Shown piece after piece: positions 8,226 through 16,836 of a stretch of DNA of 39,961 nt (within the stretch, counting starts at the first letter, position 1; every line of letters begins with the position of its first letter). The translations under genes and the position numbers were made by a program. Source of the stretch: a virus; IMG/VR virus record IMGVR_UViG_3300002835_000441, positions 1 to 39,961 of that record; one strand, 5' to 3'. A model generated the notes under the pieces. That model searched no databases and was not told where the DNA came from. It worked only from the letters and a program-made list of their open reading frames with translations.

Positions 8226-9001
8226 AAGACGAAGATCAAAACATTTTAGAAAGTTTTTCAAGTAGTTCGCAAGGACAGCTGACAACTAATTTTGACGACA
8301 AATCAAAACCTTTTGTCGTTCGAGGCGTCGTAAAAAGAAAAGAAATAAAAGAATGTGAAAAAGAAAAAAGAGATTATTATTATATCGATACAGGATATGT
8401 AGGAAATTTTCCTAGTAGGGGAAATTCTTCAGGAAAAAAAATCTGGCATAGAGTAGTTAAAAATGATGTGCAACACACCAAGGCGGAAGATCGACCTAGC
8501 GACAGATGGAATACATTAACTAGTCAAGATCCTCGACTAATTTGGTCCGGCTGGAAAAATTACAATCAAAAGATCTTATTAGTATTGCCAAATCCCAAAG
8601 CCACTAATTTTTATGGTTTTGATTGTGATACTTGGATAAAAGAAACAACTGAAAAAATTAAAACTTATTCAGATCTACCTATAGAAGTTAGATCCAAAGG
8701 ATCTAGATCTTACAGAAACCAAGAATACTCAATTTACGATGCATTTAATTCTGGAGTTTACGCTACAGTAGCATTTAACAGCATCGCAGCTCTAGAATCT
8801 GTCTTATACGGTATTCCAGCATTCGTATCAGTGCCGTGTGCCGCAACTCCATTAGCATCTACTGATTTGTCGATGCTGAAAAATCCTTTTCGGCCAGAAG
8901 TTAACGTAATTCAAAAACAATGTCACACTATTGCTTATGGTCAATTTTCTGTAGGCGAGATATCTAATGGTACTGCTTATAAAATTCTAAACAATCTATG
9001 A
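8219..9001 (+). CDS. Capsule-synthesis-like glycan protein, paralogue 2
   Basis: A 260-residue paralogue of the gene before it. Shared marks are YYYIDTGYVGN, KKIWHRVVKN, the KILLVLP strand, the LPIEVRSKG segment and FNSIAALESVLYGIP. The start ATG lies 7 bases inside the end of paralogue 1. It is clearly diverged rather than a recent duplicate, so the two probably differ in acceptor or sugar. Glycosyltransferase activity is inferred from the GT-B-like C-terminal motif. Confidence 0.72.
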   Translation: MVKDEDQNILESFSSSSQGQLTTNFDDKSKPFVVRGVVKRKEIKECEKEKRDYYYIDTGYVGNFPSRGNSSGKKIWHRVVKNDVQHTKAEDRPSDRWNTLTSQDPRLIWSGWKNYNQKILLVLPNPKATNFYGFDCDTWIKETTEKIKTYSDLPIEVRSKGSRSYRNQEYSIYDAFNSGVYATVAFNSIAALESVLYGIPAFVSVPCAATPLASTDLSMLKNPFRPEVNVIQKQCHTIAYGQFSVGEISNGTAYKILNNL

Positions 9002-10089
9002 AACTATTATTAAACAACAAAGAAATAGCATATTTTTTATTAAGTCTCATTGATCATTATAATCCAAGTCTTTCTATTGTATTAGAAGAGGACGAGCTTA
9101 ATGATGTCAAAGAGTATATAGGTATAGAAACAAGAAAAAGAAAATATAGTCTAGACAAAATGAGGAAGAAATTCAAAGACAAGATACAACGTGCAGTAGA
9201 AAGAGATCTAGGAAGATACAGAGATCAAGTTATTGAATTCGTTAGAAATAGAAAAGAAGAATACTATAACAATGTTCACGGAAATATAGAATATTTTATT
9301 GAAAAAATTGGCGAAGAAAAAATTCTTGACCTTTATAAGACCAGTAAAAAAGAAAACTTTGTAAAAAGTCTAGGATTAAGATTATCCGAGAATGCTCAAT
9401 TAGTTAGAAGACAAAATTTTAACAACTATGAAGAAGATTGTTTAATTAGAAATACTGTAGGAAACGAAAAACTTTTAATTTCTAAGATAGATAATAAATT
9501 TCCTTTTTGGTTTATTGACAGCGGATATACAAATTTTGTCGAGACAAATAAAAAATGGCATAGATTAGTTAGAAATCATTTACATCAAGGAAAAGAGTTT
9601 TCTGCTCCGGTAGATAGATTAGGAGTTTTTAAAACATTTCCAACACAATGGAGAACTCACGGAGAAAAGATTCTTATTATTGAACCTGGATCGTTTGCTG
9701 CAGGAATTTTTCATGTTGATATTAAAACCTGGAAATACGAAGTTGAATCTGAGCTAAGAAAATATACAGATAAGCCTATAGTTTTTAGAGAAAAAGCAGA
9801 AAAAAGAGTTAGAACTAATCTGTATAAAGAATTATGTGACGAAGATTATTATTGTGTAGTTAATATCAATTCTAATGCTGCTACTGAGGCAATATGGGCA
9901 GGAATCCCAGCTATCACATTAGACAAACATATAACTAATCCTGTTACTAGAAACAAACTATCAGATATAAACGATTTGCTTAGACCGAACCTATCGAACT
10001 GGTTATGTATGCTCAGTTACAGTCAATTTACCTATGACGAACTAATAAACGGTACAGCATTAGAAATTGCTAGAAAATATCATGTCTAA
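8998..10089 (+). CDS. Capsule-synthesis-like glycan protein, paralogue 3, with N-terminal helical extension
   Basis: A 363-residue paralogue. It has an extra N-terminal region of about 100 residues that is highly charged and helical (many Arg, Lys and Glu), followed by FWFIDSGYTNF, KKWHRLVRN, the KILIIEP strand, KPIVFREKA and INSNAATEAIWAGIP. The extension is not seen in the other copies and may hold a partner or bring the enzyme to a membrane or glycan. Overlaps paralogue 2 by ATGA. Role as for the array: probable surface-glycan transferase. Confidence 0.72.
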   Translation: MKLLLNNKEIAYFLLSLIDHYNPSLSIVLEEDELNDVKEYIGIETRKRKYSLDKMRKKFKDKIQRAVERDLGRYRDQVIEFVRNRKEEYYNNVHGNIEYFIEKIGEEKILDLYKTSKKENFVKSLGLRLSENAQLVRRQNFNNYEEDCLIRNTVGNEKLLISKIDNKFPFWFIDSGYTNFVETNKKWHRLVRNHLHQGKEFSAPVDRLGVFKTFPTQWRTHGEKILIIEPGSFAAGIFHVDIKTWKYEVESELRKYTDKPIVFREKAEKRVRTNLYKELCDEDYYCVVNINSNAATEAIWAGIPAITLDKHITNPVTRNKLSDINDLLRPNLSNWLCMLSYSQFTYDELINGTALEIARKYHV

Positions 10090-11011
10090 ATTAACTGCGG
10101 TTGCATACTACGGAGGAATTCCTTCCAAGAATAATAATCCCGAGAAGCCCCTGATACTAGATAATTTTTGTCAAGGCGTTATAGCTTCGGGAGATACAGC
10201 CATCGCTCACCGAACCATGACAGCGATTCCCTGTGACGTAGCCTTAATACAAGGATTCGTTCACGATGACGGTAAAAGATTGCCTCATTTAATATTAAGA
10301 CAACAAGCTATAGACTTACAAAGAAAAAACAATAAAAAAAGTCTTATAGTTGACAGTAATTTATTTCTTTATGCAGATCCCGAAAATTCTAGAAGATATC
10401 TAAGGTACAGTTTTGATGGTGTGTTTCCTACTACAGGATTTTATTTTAACAAAGATGTAGATCCTATAAGATGGCAAAAAATTTCTCAGGCGTTAAATCT
10501 TAATTTAAAACCTTATAGAACCAGCGGCGATCATATTTTAATCTGTCTTCAAAGAAATGGAGGCTGGAGTATGCGAGGACTATCGGTTATGGACTGGCTT
10601 AATGATACTATCCAAAAAATTCGACAGCATTCAAGAAAAAGACCGATCATAGTTAGATCTCATCCCGGCGATAAAAAAATAAAAAGATTTTTAACAATAA
10701 ATCATAAAAATGTTAGACTAAGTACCAATGAAAAATTAGTAGACGACCTGAGAGGTGCGTGGGCGTCTGTGGTATATAACAGCAGTCCTAGTGTAGCTAG
10801 TCTAATAGAGGGAATTCCGACATTTTTAACAGATCCTTATCCTCAACACAGCCAGAGCTTCGAAGTAGCTAACACTGATTTGAGTTTATTAGAAAATCCG
10901 GAATTAAAAGAACGGCAGTACTGGATAGAAAAATTATCAATGTGTCATTGGAATTTTGAAGAACTTAAGTCTGGAGAAGCTTGGTCTTTTTTTAAAAGAT
11001 ATGTTATTTAA
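10082..11011 (+). CDS. Capsule-synthesis-like glycan protein, paralogue 4
   Basis: A 309-residue, more distant paralogue. It lacks the DTGYxGN segment but keeps the C-terminal half: HILICLQR strand, SMRGLSVMDWLNDT helix, RPIIVRSHPGD and YNSSPSVASLIEGIP. The RSHPGD segment is typical of GT-B enzymes related to capsule and Kdo transferases. The start at 10082 is preferred to 10067 because it gives a short overlap with paralogue 3. Its 3' end meets a minus-strand gene tail to tail. Confidence 0.72.
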   Translation: MSKLTAVAYYGGIPSKNNNPEKPLILDNFCQGVIASGDTAIAHRTMTAIPCDVALIQGFVHDDGKRLPHLILRQQAIDLQRKNNKKSLIVDSNLFLYADPENSRRYLRYSFDGVFPTTGFYFNKDVDPIRWQKISQALNLNLKPYRTSGDHILICLQRNGGWSMRGLSVMDWLNDTIQKIRQHSRKRPIIVRSHPGDKKIKRFLTINHKNVRLSTNEKLVDDLRGAWASVVYNSSPSVASLIEGIPTFLTDPYPQHSQSFEVANTDLSLLENPELKERQYWIEKLSMCHWNFEELKSGEAWSFFKRYVI

Positions 11012-11834
11012 ATTGTTGCCAATAAGGCTCAGTTCTCTTAACAACCAAGTCTTCTCTTTTACTTTTACCTAATTTCTTTCTAGAACCTTTTAAGTGATCT
11101 AACCAAGCTCCCCACTCGCTGTTAATCAGTGGATGCCCCTCGCCAGTTATCAATCCCTCACTCCAATCTAATTGTTTTAGATAAGGAAATTTTGATCTAA
11201 CTGCATCAAAGACAAAGCTGTCATGCCACTCGTCTAAGTTAAAAATACCACCTTCTGCATTATCATACATTCTTTGAAATTCAAACAAAAAATTTCGTGT
11301 CTGTTCGGTTTTAAGATTCATCGAGTATAGACCGCACTCAGAAAATTTTCCTTTTCTTCCTAAAAAACAAAGATCTTTGTCTGCAGGAATCATCCTATAA
11401 AGGTCCGCCATAGTAATAGGACTATGGCAATAAGTATCTGCATCCATCCAAATCAAAATATCAGATTCTGTTTGTCTGGCACAGTCGAATATGGCATAGA
11501 CTTTGTGTGAAAATCTAACTGCATCCCACTTGAACCCTTTGCCGGAGTCTCTCCTTTTTGATCTTACCGGATCTTTGCTAACATCACCGTTGGCTTTAGG
11601 AACTCCCTTCCACTTATTTTTAAATTTTGTTAGATCGTCAACACTGTCTAAATCAATTAAGGTAACTCGTGAGTGGTCAATGATTGCAGGATTGCATTTT
11701 TCAGGATAGACATATAATTTAACTTCTACTGGCCAAGTTTTACAAAAACTATCGATCATTCGTTGGCCATAAATTTTTAAACCTTCTTCGTGAAATGTTG
11801 TTACTACTGATATTTTCAAGGGGCTAGTCTCCAT
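11004..11834 (-). CDS. Glycosyltransferase, GT-A fold (minus strand)
   Basis: A 276-residue putative glycosyltransferase. The opening ISVVTTFHEEGLKIYG and the DxD motif at D131-A-D133 (IWMDADTYCHSP) are standard GT-A features; GRKGKFSECGLYSMN is the usual middle block and NLDEWHDSFVFD lies near the acceptor region. ATG at 11834 is used. A TTG overlapping the upstream TGA stop (start near 11819, giving a protein that begins at KISVV) is an alternative. It forms a two-gene minus-strand unit with the gene upstream and converges on paralogue 4, overlapping it by 8 bases. Confidence 0.82.
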   Translation of the reverse strand: METSPLKISVVTTFHEEGLKIYGQRMIDSFCKTWPVEVKLYVYPEKCNPAIIDHSRVTLIDLDSVDDLTKFKNKWKGVPKANGDVSKDPVRSKRRDSGKGFKWDAVRFSHKVYAIFDCARQTESDILIWMDADTYCHSPITMADLYRMIPADKDLCFLGRKGKFSECGLYSMNLKTEQTRNFLFEFQRMYDNAEGGIFNLDEWHDSFVFDAVRSKFPYLKQLDWSEGLITGEGHPLINSEWGAWLDHLKGSRKKLGKSKREDLVVKRTEPYWQQFK

Positions 11835-12217
11835 ACTTGTTTTCCATCGGATATTTCCACACATTTATAACCAATTAATCCTATTGGTCGAGATTCTTCC
11901 TTGCCGAGATATTCTTCACCTTGAATATAAATTGGAGGATTGAATCTTGTTAAAATATGTCGTAATGCTTCTAAAGAATTGATGTATTTTCTATCAACTA
12001 AGACTAAATCTATCTCTGGATATATTGTTATATTTTCAAAATTTTCTCGATAAATTAAATTTCGTTTTCTTAACGAGCCAAAGGTTGAGGTCAATACAAA
12101 TATATTGTCTGCCTCTTCTAAAAGCTGATCCATATGTCCAAACCCTGTACCTAATACTACAATATTTCTTAGATTTTTAAGACCAGACTTTTTTAACCGT
12201 TTTATAAATTTTGCCAT
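11816..12217 (-). CDS. Small Rossmann-like protein of unknown function (minus strand)
   Basis: A 133-residue protein. A glycine-rich turn, VVLGTGFGHMDQLL (about residues 20-33), followed by strand IFVLTST and later DLVLVDRKYI, resembles a shortened nucleotide- or SAM-binding Rossmann fold, but no complete signature is present. It overlaps the glycosyltransferase downstream on the same strand by about 19 bases, so they are probably co-translated. A helper for glycan transfer or a reduced methyltransferase is possible; neither is shown. Confidence 0.65.
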   Translation of the reverse strand: MAKFIKRLKKSGLKNLRNIVVLGTGFGHMDQLLEEADNIFVLTSTFGSLRKRNLIYRENFENITIYPEIDLVLVDRKYINSLEALRHILTRFNPPIYIQGEEYLGKEESRPIGLIGYKCVEISDGKQVWRLAP

Positions 12218-12226
12218 GTTTGCGAA

Positions 12227-12248
12227 TTAAATACTACTATATTTATTT
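12227..12248. promoter_or_regulatory. Divergent late-type promoter region
   Basis: Between two divergent genes lie TTAAATAC (plus strand, 12227-12234), 20 bases before the ATG at 12255, and AATAAATA (minus strand, 12247 to 12240), 22 bases before the start at 12217. Both resemble the ATAAATA late core, the plus one imperfectly. Confidence 0.35.
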
Positions 12249-12254
12249 TTAATC

Positions 12255-13094
12255 ATGAAGCTTAAAATTTATAGAGAATTTGGTGCGTTGAACAGCGAAC
12301 CTATTTTTAATGCTGTAGAATCAGGTATTAAGAGAATAGGCTGGCAACTTTGCAACGACAACGAGGATATTCCAGTTATCTGGTCGGTATTGTGGGGAGG
12401 CCGGATGAGAAATAATCAAGTTGTTTATAATCAAGCACGATTAAAAAATAAACCTGTAGTAATAGTCGAAGTAGGAAATTTGAAAAGAAATGAAACTTGG
12501 AGAATTTCTTTAAATCACATTAACAGTCTAGGTGAATTTGCCAATGATAAGAATCTGGACGAATTAAGGCCAGAGAAGTTAGGTATATTTTTAAATGACC
12601 GTAACGAAAATCGCAAGAATAAAATATTAATTGCAACACAACATAAACTCAGTCTCCAATGGCAAGGACAAAAATCTATGGAAGACTGGACTGAAGATAA
12701 GATTAAAGAGATACGTCAGTTTTCTGATAGACCCATTATAATAAGACCCCATCCTAGATCACCGTTTGTTAGAAATATTGTTGGTGCTGATTTAGAATTA
12801 CCTAAAAAAATAAAAGACACTTACGACGATTTTGATATTGATTATAATTACCACTGTGTTATTAATTTTAATAGCGGTCCAGCTGTTCAGGCGGCTATTA
12901 AAGGTACTCCAATTATCTGCGATCGTACAAGCCTAGCGTTTCCGGTTAGCGATACGATCGAAAATATCGAAAAAGTAACACTACCTGATAGACAAGATTG
13001 GTTCTTAAAACTATGTCACACAGAATGGACTGTAGAAGAAATATTTAAAGGAATTCCTTTCGCCAGATTGAAAGAAAAGTTTGATCTTCTATAA
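12255..13094 (+). CDS. Capsule-synthesis-like glycan protein, paralogue 5
   Basis: A 279-residue paralogue, separated from the other four by the minus-strand pair. It keeps the C-terminal half: KILIATQH strand, SMEDWTEDKIKEIRQ helix, RPIIIRPHPRSP and FNSGPAVQAAIKGTPII. The IRPHPRSP block is the clearest GT-B-type nucleotide-sugar segment in the array. The N-terminal half differs from paralogues 1-3. Probable transferase for a surface glycan, donor unknown. Confidence 0.72.
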   Translation: MKLKIYREFGALNSEPIFNAVESGIKRIGWQLCNDNEDIPVIWSVLWGGRMRNNQVVYNQARLKNKPVVIVEVGNLKRNETWRISLNHINSLGEFANDKNLDELRPEKLGIFLNDRNENRKNKILIATQHKLSLQWQGQKSMEDWTEDKIKEIRQFSDRPIIIRPHPRSPFVRNIVGADLELPKKIKDTYDDFDIDYNYHCVINFNSGPAVQAAIKGTPIICDRTSLAFPVSDTIENIEKVTLPDRQDWFLKLCHTEWTVEEIFKGIPFARLKEKFDLL

Positions 13095-13109
13095 TATTCA
13101 TGCTATAAT
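13081..13109 (+). promoter_or_regulatory. Sigma70 promoter, leaderless type
   Basis: TTGATC (13081), a 17-base spacer and TATAAT (13104) with an upstream TG (extended -10). The -10 ends 6 bases before the ATG at 13116. A second TATAAT at 13090 forms a near direct repeat with it (CTATAATATT twice). Confidence 0.7.
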
Positions 13110-13115
13110 ATTACT

Positions 13116-14309
13116 ATGTTAAAGTATGATTTCTTCGAAGATATTTTTTTAGATTTTTATCCTATTAGCATCACACGAGGTTTTCCCTTACAGCCTCAAG
13201 ATCGTTCAGCATCTTCGAATTTTTATGAAATTCTTACAAAGAACGACCCACTCACTGAAAATCAATCTAGGTACATTCTAAAGATTTTAGACAAATATAA
13301 AATTATTTCAGAAAAATTTGGAATAACTTACAAAAGCGATCTCGAAACTGCTAAATGGAAATTGCCTTTTAGGACTATCGACTACACGAAGAAAATAAGT
13401 GTAGAAAAAGATGAAGAAAATCGTATTTGGGTCACTGCTAAGTTTCCGTATTCGTTCAAATCTAAATTTGAAACTGAATTTTTAGTAGATAGTCATTCCG
13501 CTGGACATTCAAAGTGGGATGCTGATCGAAAAGTTAGAAAAATTCCCTTCTATAGTATCAATACAATTTCATTCTATAATTATTGTAAGAGTAACGACTT
13601 TGAAATCGACGAAACTTTCCTCTCTGCTATGAATGAAGTGGAAGAAATTTGGAACAGGACAGAAGAGATCGAACATTCGTGCGCAATTGCCAACGGGGAA
13701 GTTTGCTTGATAAATGCAAATGACGAAATTTTAGATTTTTGGAACTCCAACAGAACTGGCGTTATGACTAATGATTTATTTTTGGCAAAATCTATGGGAT
13801 TTTTGTTAAAACAGCCATCTAAAAAAATCACAGTACCTGAAATTATATCTTCGTCAAAAGAAAATATTTTTTGGATATCAGACTTTGATAAGTTTTTTTC
13901 CGTTGCCAAGGACTTGGAAGGAAAAATTTGTATATTGATTGATAGGGTTTCGTCTCGCCGAGATTTTTTAGAAGAATTCATTAATGCTGCTGATAAAAAT
14001 GGTATCTTGAGAGAAGAAATAAAAGTATGCCACCGAGAGTCTAATCAAGCAAATTCTGAATTTAACGATTGGGTTAAAGAAAATTCATTAGGTGGTAAAG
14101 TGGCTGATGGAAAATATTTAATTTTTAATCACAAGCCAAGCAAATGGTTGTTTCAGCAAGAAAATTCAGTTAAAATTATAGTTACCAACGGGCTATATAC
14201 CGATACCTCAACTTTTGTTAGAGATTGGATAAATCATCATCCTTGTGTTGTGTATCTCGGATCAGTAAAACCATCATTGCAAAAGGAAAAGAAGATTGTC
14301 GATCTGTAA
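13116..14309 (+). CDS. Protein of unknown function upstream of UvsW
   Basis: A 397-residue protein with its own promoter. No catalytic motif is recognised. Visible features are an N-terminal DFFEDIFLDFYPISITRGF segment, a helical stretch with QSRYILKILDKYK, and a C-terminal segment with IIVTNGLYTDTS and HPCVVYLGS strands that could be a Rossmann or helicase-like fold. It overlaps the TTG start of uvsW by 14 bases, so the two are probably co-translated. A UvsW partner in branch processing is a reasonable guess from context only. Confidence 0.7.
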   Translation: MLKYDFFEDIFLDFYPISITRGFPLQPQDRSASSNFYEILTKNDPLTENQSRYILKILDKYKIISEKFGITYKSDLETAKWKLPFRTIDYTKKISVEKDEENRIWVTAKFPYSFKSKFETEFLVDSHSAGHSKWDADRKVRKIPFYSINTISFYNYCKSNDFEIDETFLSAMNEVEEIWNRTEEIEHSCAIANGEVCLINANDEILDFWNSNRTGVMTNDLFLAKSMGFLLKQPSKKITVPEIISSSKENIFWISDFDKFFSVAKDLEGKICILIDRVSSRRDFLEEFINAADKNGILREEIKVCHRESNQANSEFNDWVKENSLGGKVADGKYLIFNHKPSKWLFQQENSVKIIVTNGLYTDTSTFVRDWINHHPCVVYLGSVKPSLQKEKKIVDL

Positions 14310-15750
14310 ATTAATTATCAAGGATGAGGTCAATATCAAAGTCGATGGTCTCAGCGTAGAGACTAGACGAAAAATTGTCAATAAATTAAAGTTTGATCTT
14401 CCCTACGCTCGTCATATGCCGGCTTATAAATTAGGCAGATGGGACGGGACTAAAACCTATTTTGGTATAGGCGGATCTGGGTACTTAGCTCATTTAGATG
14501 TAATATTACCAATTGTCGAAGATGCTGGATATGATATAGAAGTTGAAGATCTTAGAGAGCATAAGACACTGAGCTTTGCCGAAATTAATGAAAATTATTG
14601 GGCAGATAAAAATAAGACATGGCCCAAGGGACATCCTGCCGAAGGGCAACCTATAGTCTTACGAGATTATCAATACGACGTTATCAACAGATTTACTAAG
14701 AATCCTCAGAGCCTCCAAGAAATCGCTACAGGGGCAGGCAAAACGATTACTACAGCGACACTAAGTCACTTATGTGAACCTTATGGGCGAACAATGGTCA
14801 TTGTTCCTAACAAGTCGTTAGTTGTTCAAACTGAAGAAGATTATAAAAATTTAGGTCTTGATGTTGGAGTATATTTTGGTGATAGAAAAGAATTAAATCG
14901 TACACATACAATCTGTACCTGGCAAAGTCTTAACATTTTAGAAAAGAAAAGTTATGATGATGATACTCTGTCATTGGCCGAATTCTGTGAAGGAGTCGTG
15001 GCAATCATTGTCGACGAAGTACATCAGGCAAAGGCAGATGTATTGACAAGACTTTTAACACAAAACTTTCGTAATTGCGCTATCCGATGGGGGTTGACTG
15101 GAACTATACCCAAAGAACAGTGGGAATTTCAAGGCCTTCTCGCTAGCATAGGACCGGTAATAGGGAATGTATCTGCACATGATTTGCAAGAGAAAGGTGT
15201 ATTGGCTCAATTAGATATACAAATTCTTCAAACGAACGACATTGAAGTTTTTAGAACTTACGCAGAAGAATATTCCTGGTTAGTAACAGATCCGAATAGA
15301 TTAAATTGGATATCTGAAAAAATAAAAGAATTTTCGCTCACCGGAAATACTTTAGTGTTAGTGAACAGAATCGATACAGGTAATAAGTTAATCGAAAAAA
15401 TCCCAGGCGCAGTTTTTATATCAGGAGCTGTAAAATTAGACGATCGAAAAGAAGAATATGATGAAATTAAAACAAGCGATGGCAAGATTATTGTGGCGAC
15501 TTATGGTGTGGCCGCTGTGGGTATTAATATTCCAAGGATTTTTAATTTGGTTCTTATTGAGCCCGGAAAGAGCTTTGTCCGCGTTATCCAAAGCATTGGA
15601 CGAGGCATTAGAAAAGCAGAAGACAAAGACTTCGTCCAGATCTGGGACATAACCAGCGCCTGCAAATATGCCAAGCGACATCTTACAGAAAGAAAAAAAT
15701 ATTATAAGGAAGCAAAATATCCTTTTACAATTACCAAGGTAACAATATGA
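14296..15750 (+). CDS. uvsW: UvsW DNA/RNA helicase
   Basis: A 484-residue superfamily 2 helicase; T4 UvsW unwinds R-loops and branched DNA and shifts the phage from origin- to recombination-dependent replication. An N-terminal substrate-binding domain (about residues 1-95, with the YKLGRWDGTKTYF block) is followed by Walker A ATGAGKT (144-150), the DEVH box (240-243), motif III LTGT (267-270) and motif VI QSIGRGIRK (432-440). The start is TTG, with family-typical N-terminal sequence right after it, and lies inside the end of the preceding gene. A good match in length to T4 UvsW (about 500). Confidence 0.95.
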   Translation: MSICKLIIKDEVNIKVDGLSVETRRKIVNKLKFDLPYARHMPAYKLGRWDGTKTYFGIGGSGYLAHLDVILPIVEDAGYDIEVEDLREHKTLSFAEINENYWADKNKTWPKGHPAEGQPIVLRDYQYDVINRFTKNPQSLQEIATGAGKTITTATLSHLCEPYGRTMVIVPNKSLVVQTEEDYKNLGLDVGVYFGDRKELNRTHTICTWQSLNILEKKSYDDDTLSLAEFCEGVVAIIVDEVHQAKADVLTRLLTQNFRNCAIRWGLTGTIPKEQWEFQGLLASIGPVIGNVSAHDLQEKGVLAQLDIQILQTNDIEVFRTYAEEYSWLVTDPNRLNWISEKIKEFSLTGNTLVLVNRIDTGNKLIEKIPGAVFISGAVKLDDRKEEYDEIKTSDGKIIVATYGVAAVGINIPRIFNLVLIEPGKSFVRVIQSIGRGIRKAEDKDFVQIWDITSACKYAKRHLTERKKYYKEAKYPFTITKVTI

Positions 15751-16253
15751 AAATTTTAACATTAAACAACAGATCATTTGATCTAAACGAGCTGCCCGAA
15801 GAAATTGATGAGGATGTTCGATTTAGCGTATTAGATAATAGCAATCCGCAAGAACCTGATTTCTTTTTTATGCCACTGATATTTTTAGAATCATTTAATA
15901 GTCCTGCGATATTGTTAAATGTCGGAGGCTATGAGGTACAGATGCCACTAGATTGGTGTATGATAGTCGGGGATAAAGATAGCGGTCTTGATCCTGAAGT
16001 CTTGCCGTTAACTTCATTAAATGAAAGAGGATTCGATGCATTTGTGTTTAATCCTGTGAAAGGTTTCAAACCAGAATATATGCCAATTGAAATTGTTAAT
16101 ATCTATCAAGATGTTAAGTGGTACTTTCCTAAAATGAAAAATGGACAGTTGCTTACAGTACCATTGCACGATGACGTAAATCCACCATGCATTTATTTTG
16201 TTAAAGAAGTCAGCAGACAATGCGAAGTTTTACAGTTACATAAAGTATTATAA
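15747..16253 (+). CDS. Conserved unknown phage protein after UvsW
   Basis: A 168-residue protein coupled to uvsW by ATGA and to the next gene by TAATG. It is mostly beta in pattern, with blocks LPLTSLNERGFDAFVFNPV and MPIEIVNIYQDVKWYFPK. No catalytic residues stand out. I recall proteins of this kind in other marine T4-like phages, without a known function. Its tie to uvsW suggests a replication/recombination-era role rather than glycan work. Confidence 0.75.
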   Translation: MKILTLNNRSFDLNELPEEIDEDVRFSVLDNSNPQEPDFFFMPLIFLESFNSPAILLNVGGYEVQMPLDWCMIVGDKDSGLDPEVLPLTSLNERGFDAFVFNPVKGFKPEYMPIEIVNIYQDVKWYFPKMKNGQLLTVPLHDDVNPPCIYFVKEVSRQCEVLQLHKVL

Positions 16254-16495
16254 TGCCGATGGATAGTCTTATGTGGCAGGAAAGTGCTAACCAAGCATTT
16301 AAAAGAAGATGTATTGGCTGGGAATTAAAGTTCAGTTTATTACCAAGAAGGTGCTATTACACTGGTAAATATCTTTGGTTTAAAACAGCATATGTGGGCA
16401 CGTCGATGCTAACTGGGCCTGGCGAACCTATATTTGAACATAGATGGTGTGAAAAACGAGAATACCTATTTTTAAAAATTAAAGGAACAATATGA
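16253..16495 (+). CDS. Small conserved phage protein
   Basis: An 80-residue basic, Trp- and aromatic-rich protein. Four Cys residues (one each near RRCIGW, RRCYYTGK and HRWCEKR, plus pairing His) could bind a metal, but the spacing does not fit a classical finger. It sits between the UvsW-linked gene and the first gene of the second glycan block, overlapping both by a few bases. Function unknown. Confidence 0.7.
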   Translation: MPMDSLMWQESANQAFKRRCIGWELKFSLLPRRCYYTGKYLWFKTAYVGTSMLTGPGEPIFEHRWCEKREYLFLKIKGTI

Positions 16496-16836
16496 AAGCA
16501 GGTAAAGTATGGGGTCAAACAGAACTCCTTGAAGCTAACGGTGTATTAGAGTTTCACCGCATTGAAGCCAAGAAAGGTGGTGTTTGTTCAAAGCATAGAC
16601 ACAAATACAAATGGAATGGTTTCTTCGTAGAAAAGGGCGAAATGATCATTCGCGTGTGGAAAAACAATTACGATCTAGTAGACGAAACATTGTTAAAAGC
16701 AGGTCAGTATACTAAAGTTGCACCAGGCGAATATCATCAATTTGAAGCAGTAACTGACTGTATTGCTTTTGAATTGTATTGGGCAGAATTTGATCACGAC
16801 GACATTGAGAGAGAAACTGTAGGATTTGCAAAATGA
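16492..16836 (+). CDS. Single-domain cupin (sugar isomerase-like)
   Basis: A 114-residue cupin. Metal ligands fit H35 and H37 in SKHRHKYKWN, a Glu in FFVEKGE and H82 in PGEYHQFE. It resembles phosphomannose-isomerase-type or WxcM-type sugar cupins and the cupin half of the fusion gene at the start of the first block. A likely role is isomerising or epimerising a nucleotide sugar. Coupled to both neighbours by ATGA; opens the second glycan block. Confidence 0.8.
   Translation: MKAGKVWGQTELLEANGVLEFHRIEAKKGGVCSKHRHKYKWNGFFVEKGEMIIRVWKNNYDLVDETLLKAGQYTKVAPGEYHQFEAVTDCIAFELYWAEFDHDDIERETVGFAK

Noticed and set aside
15258-15777. Minus-strand frames within the uvsW gene
   Set aside because: They are antisense shadows in low-complexity codons of a firmly identified helicase and have no ribosome site.
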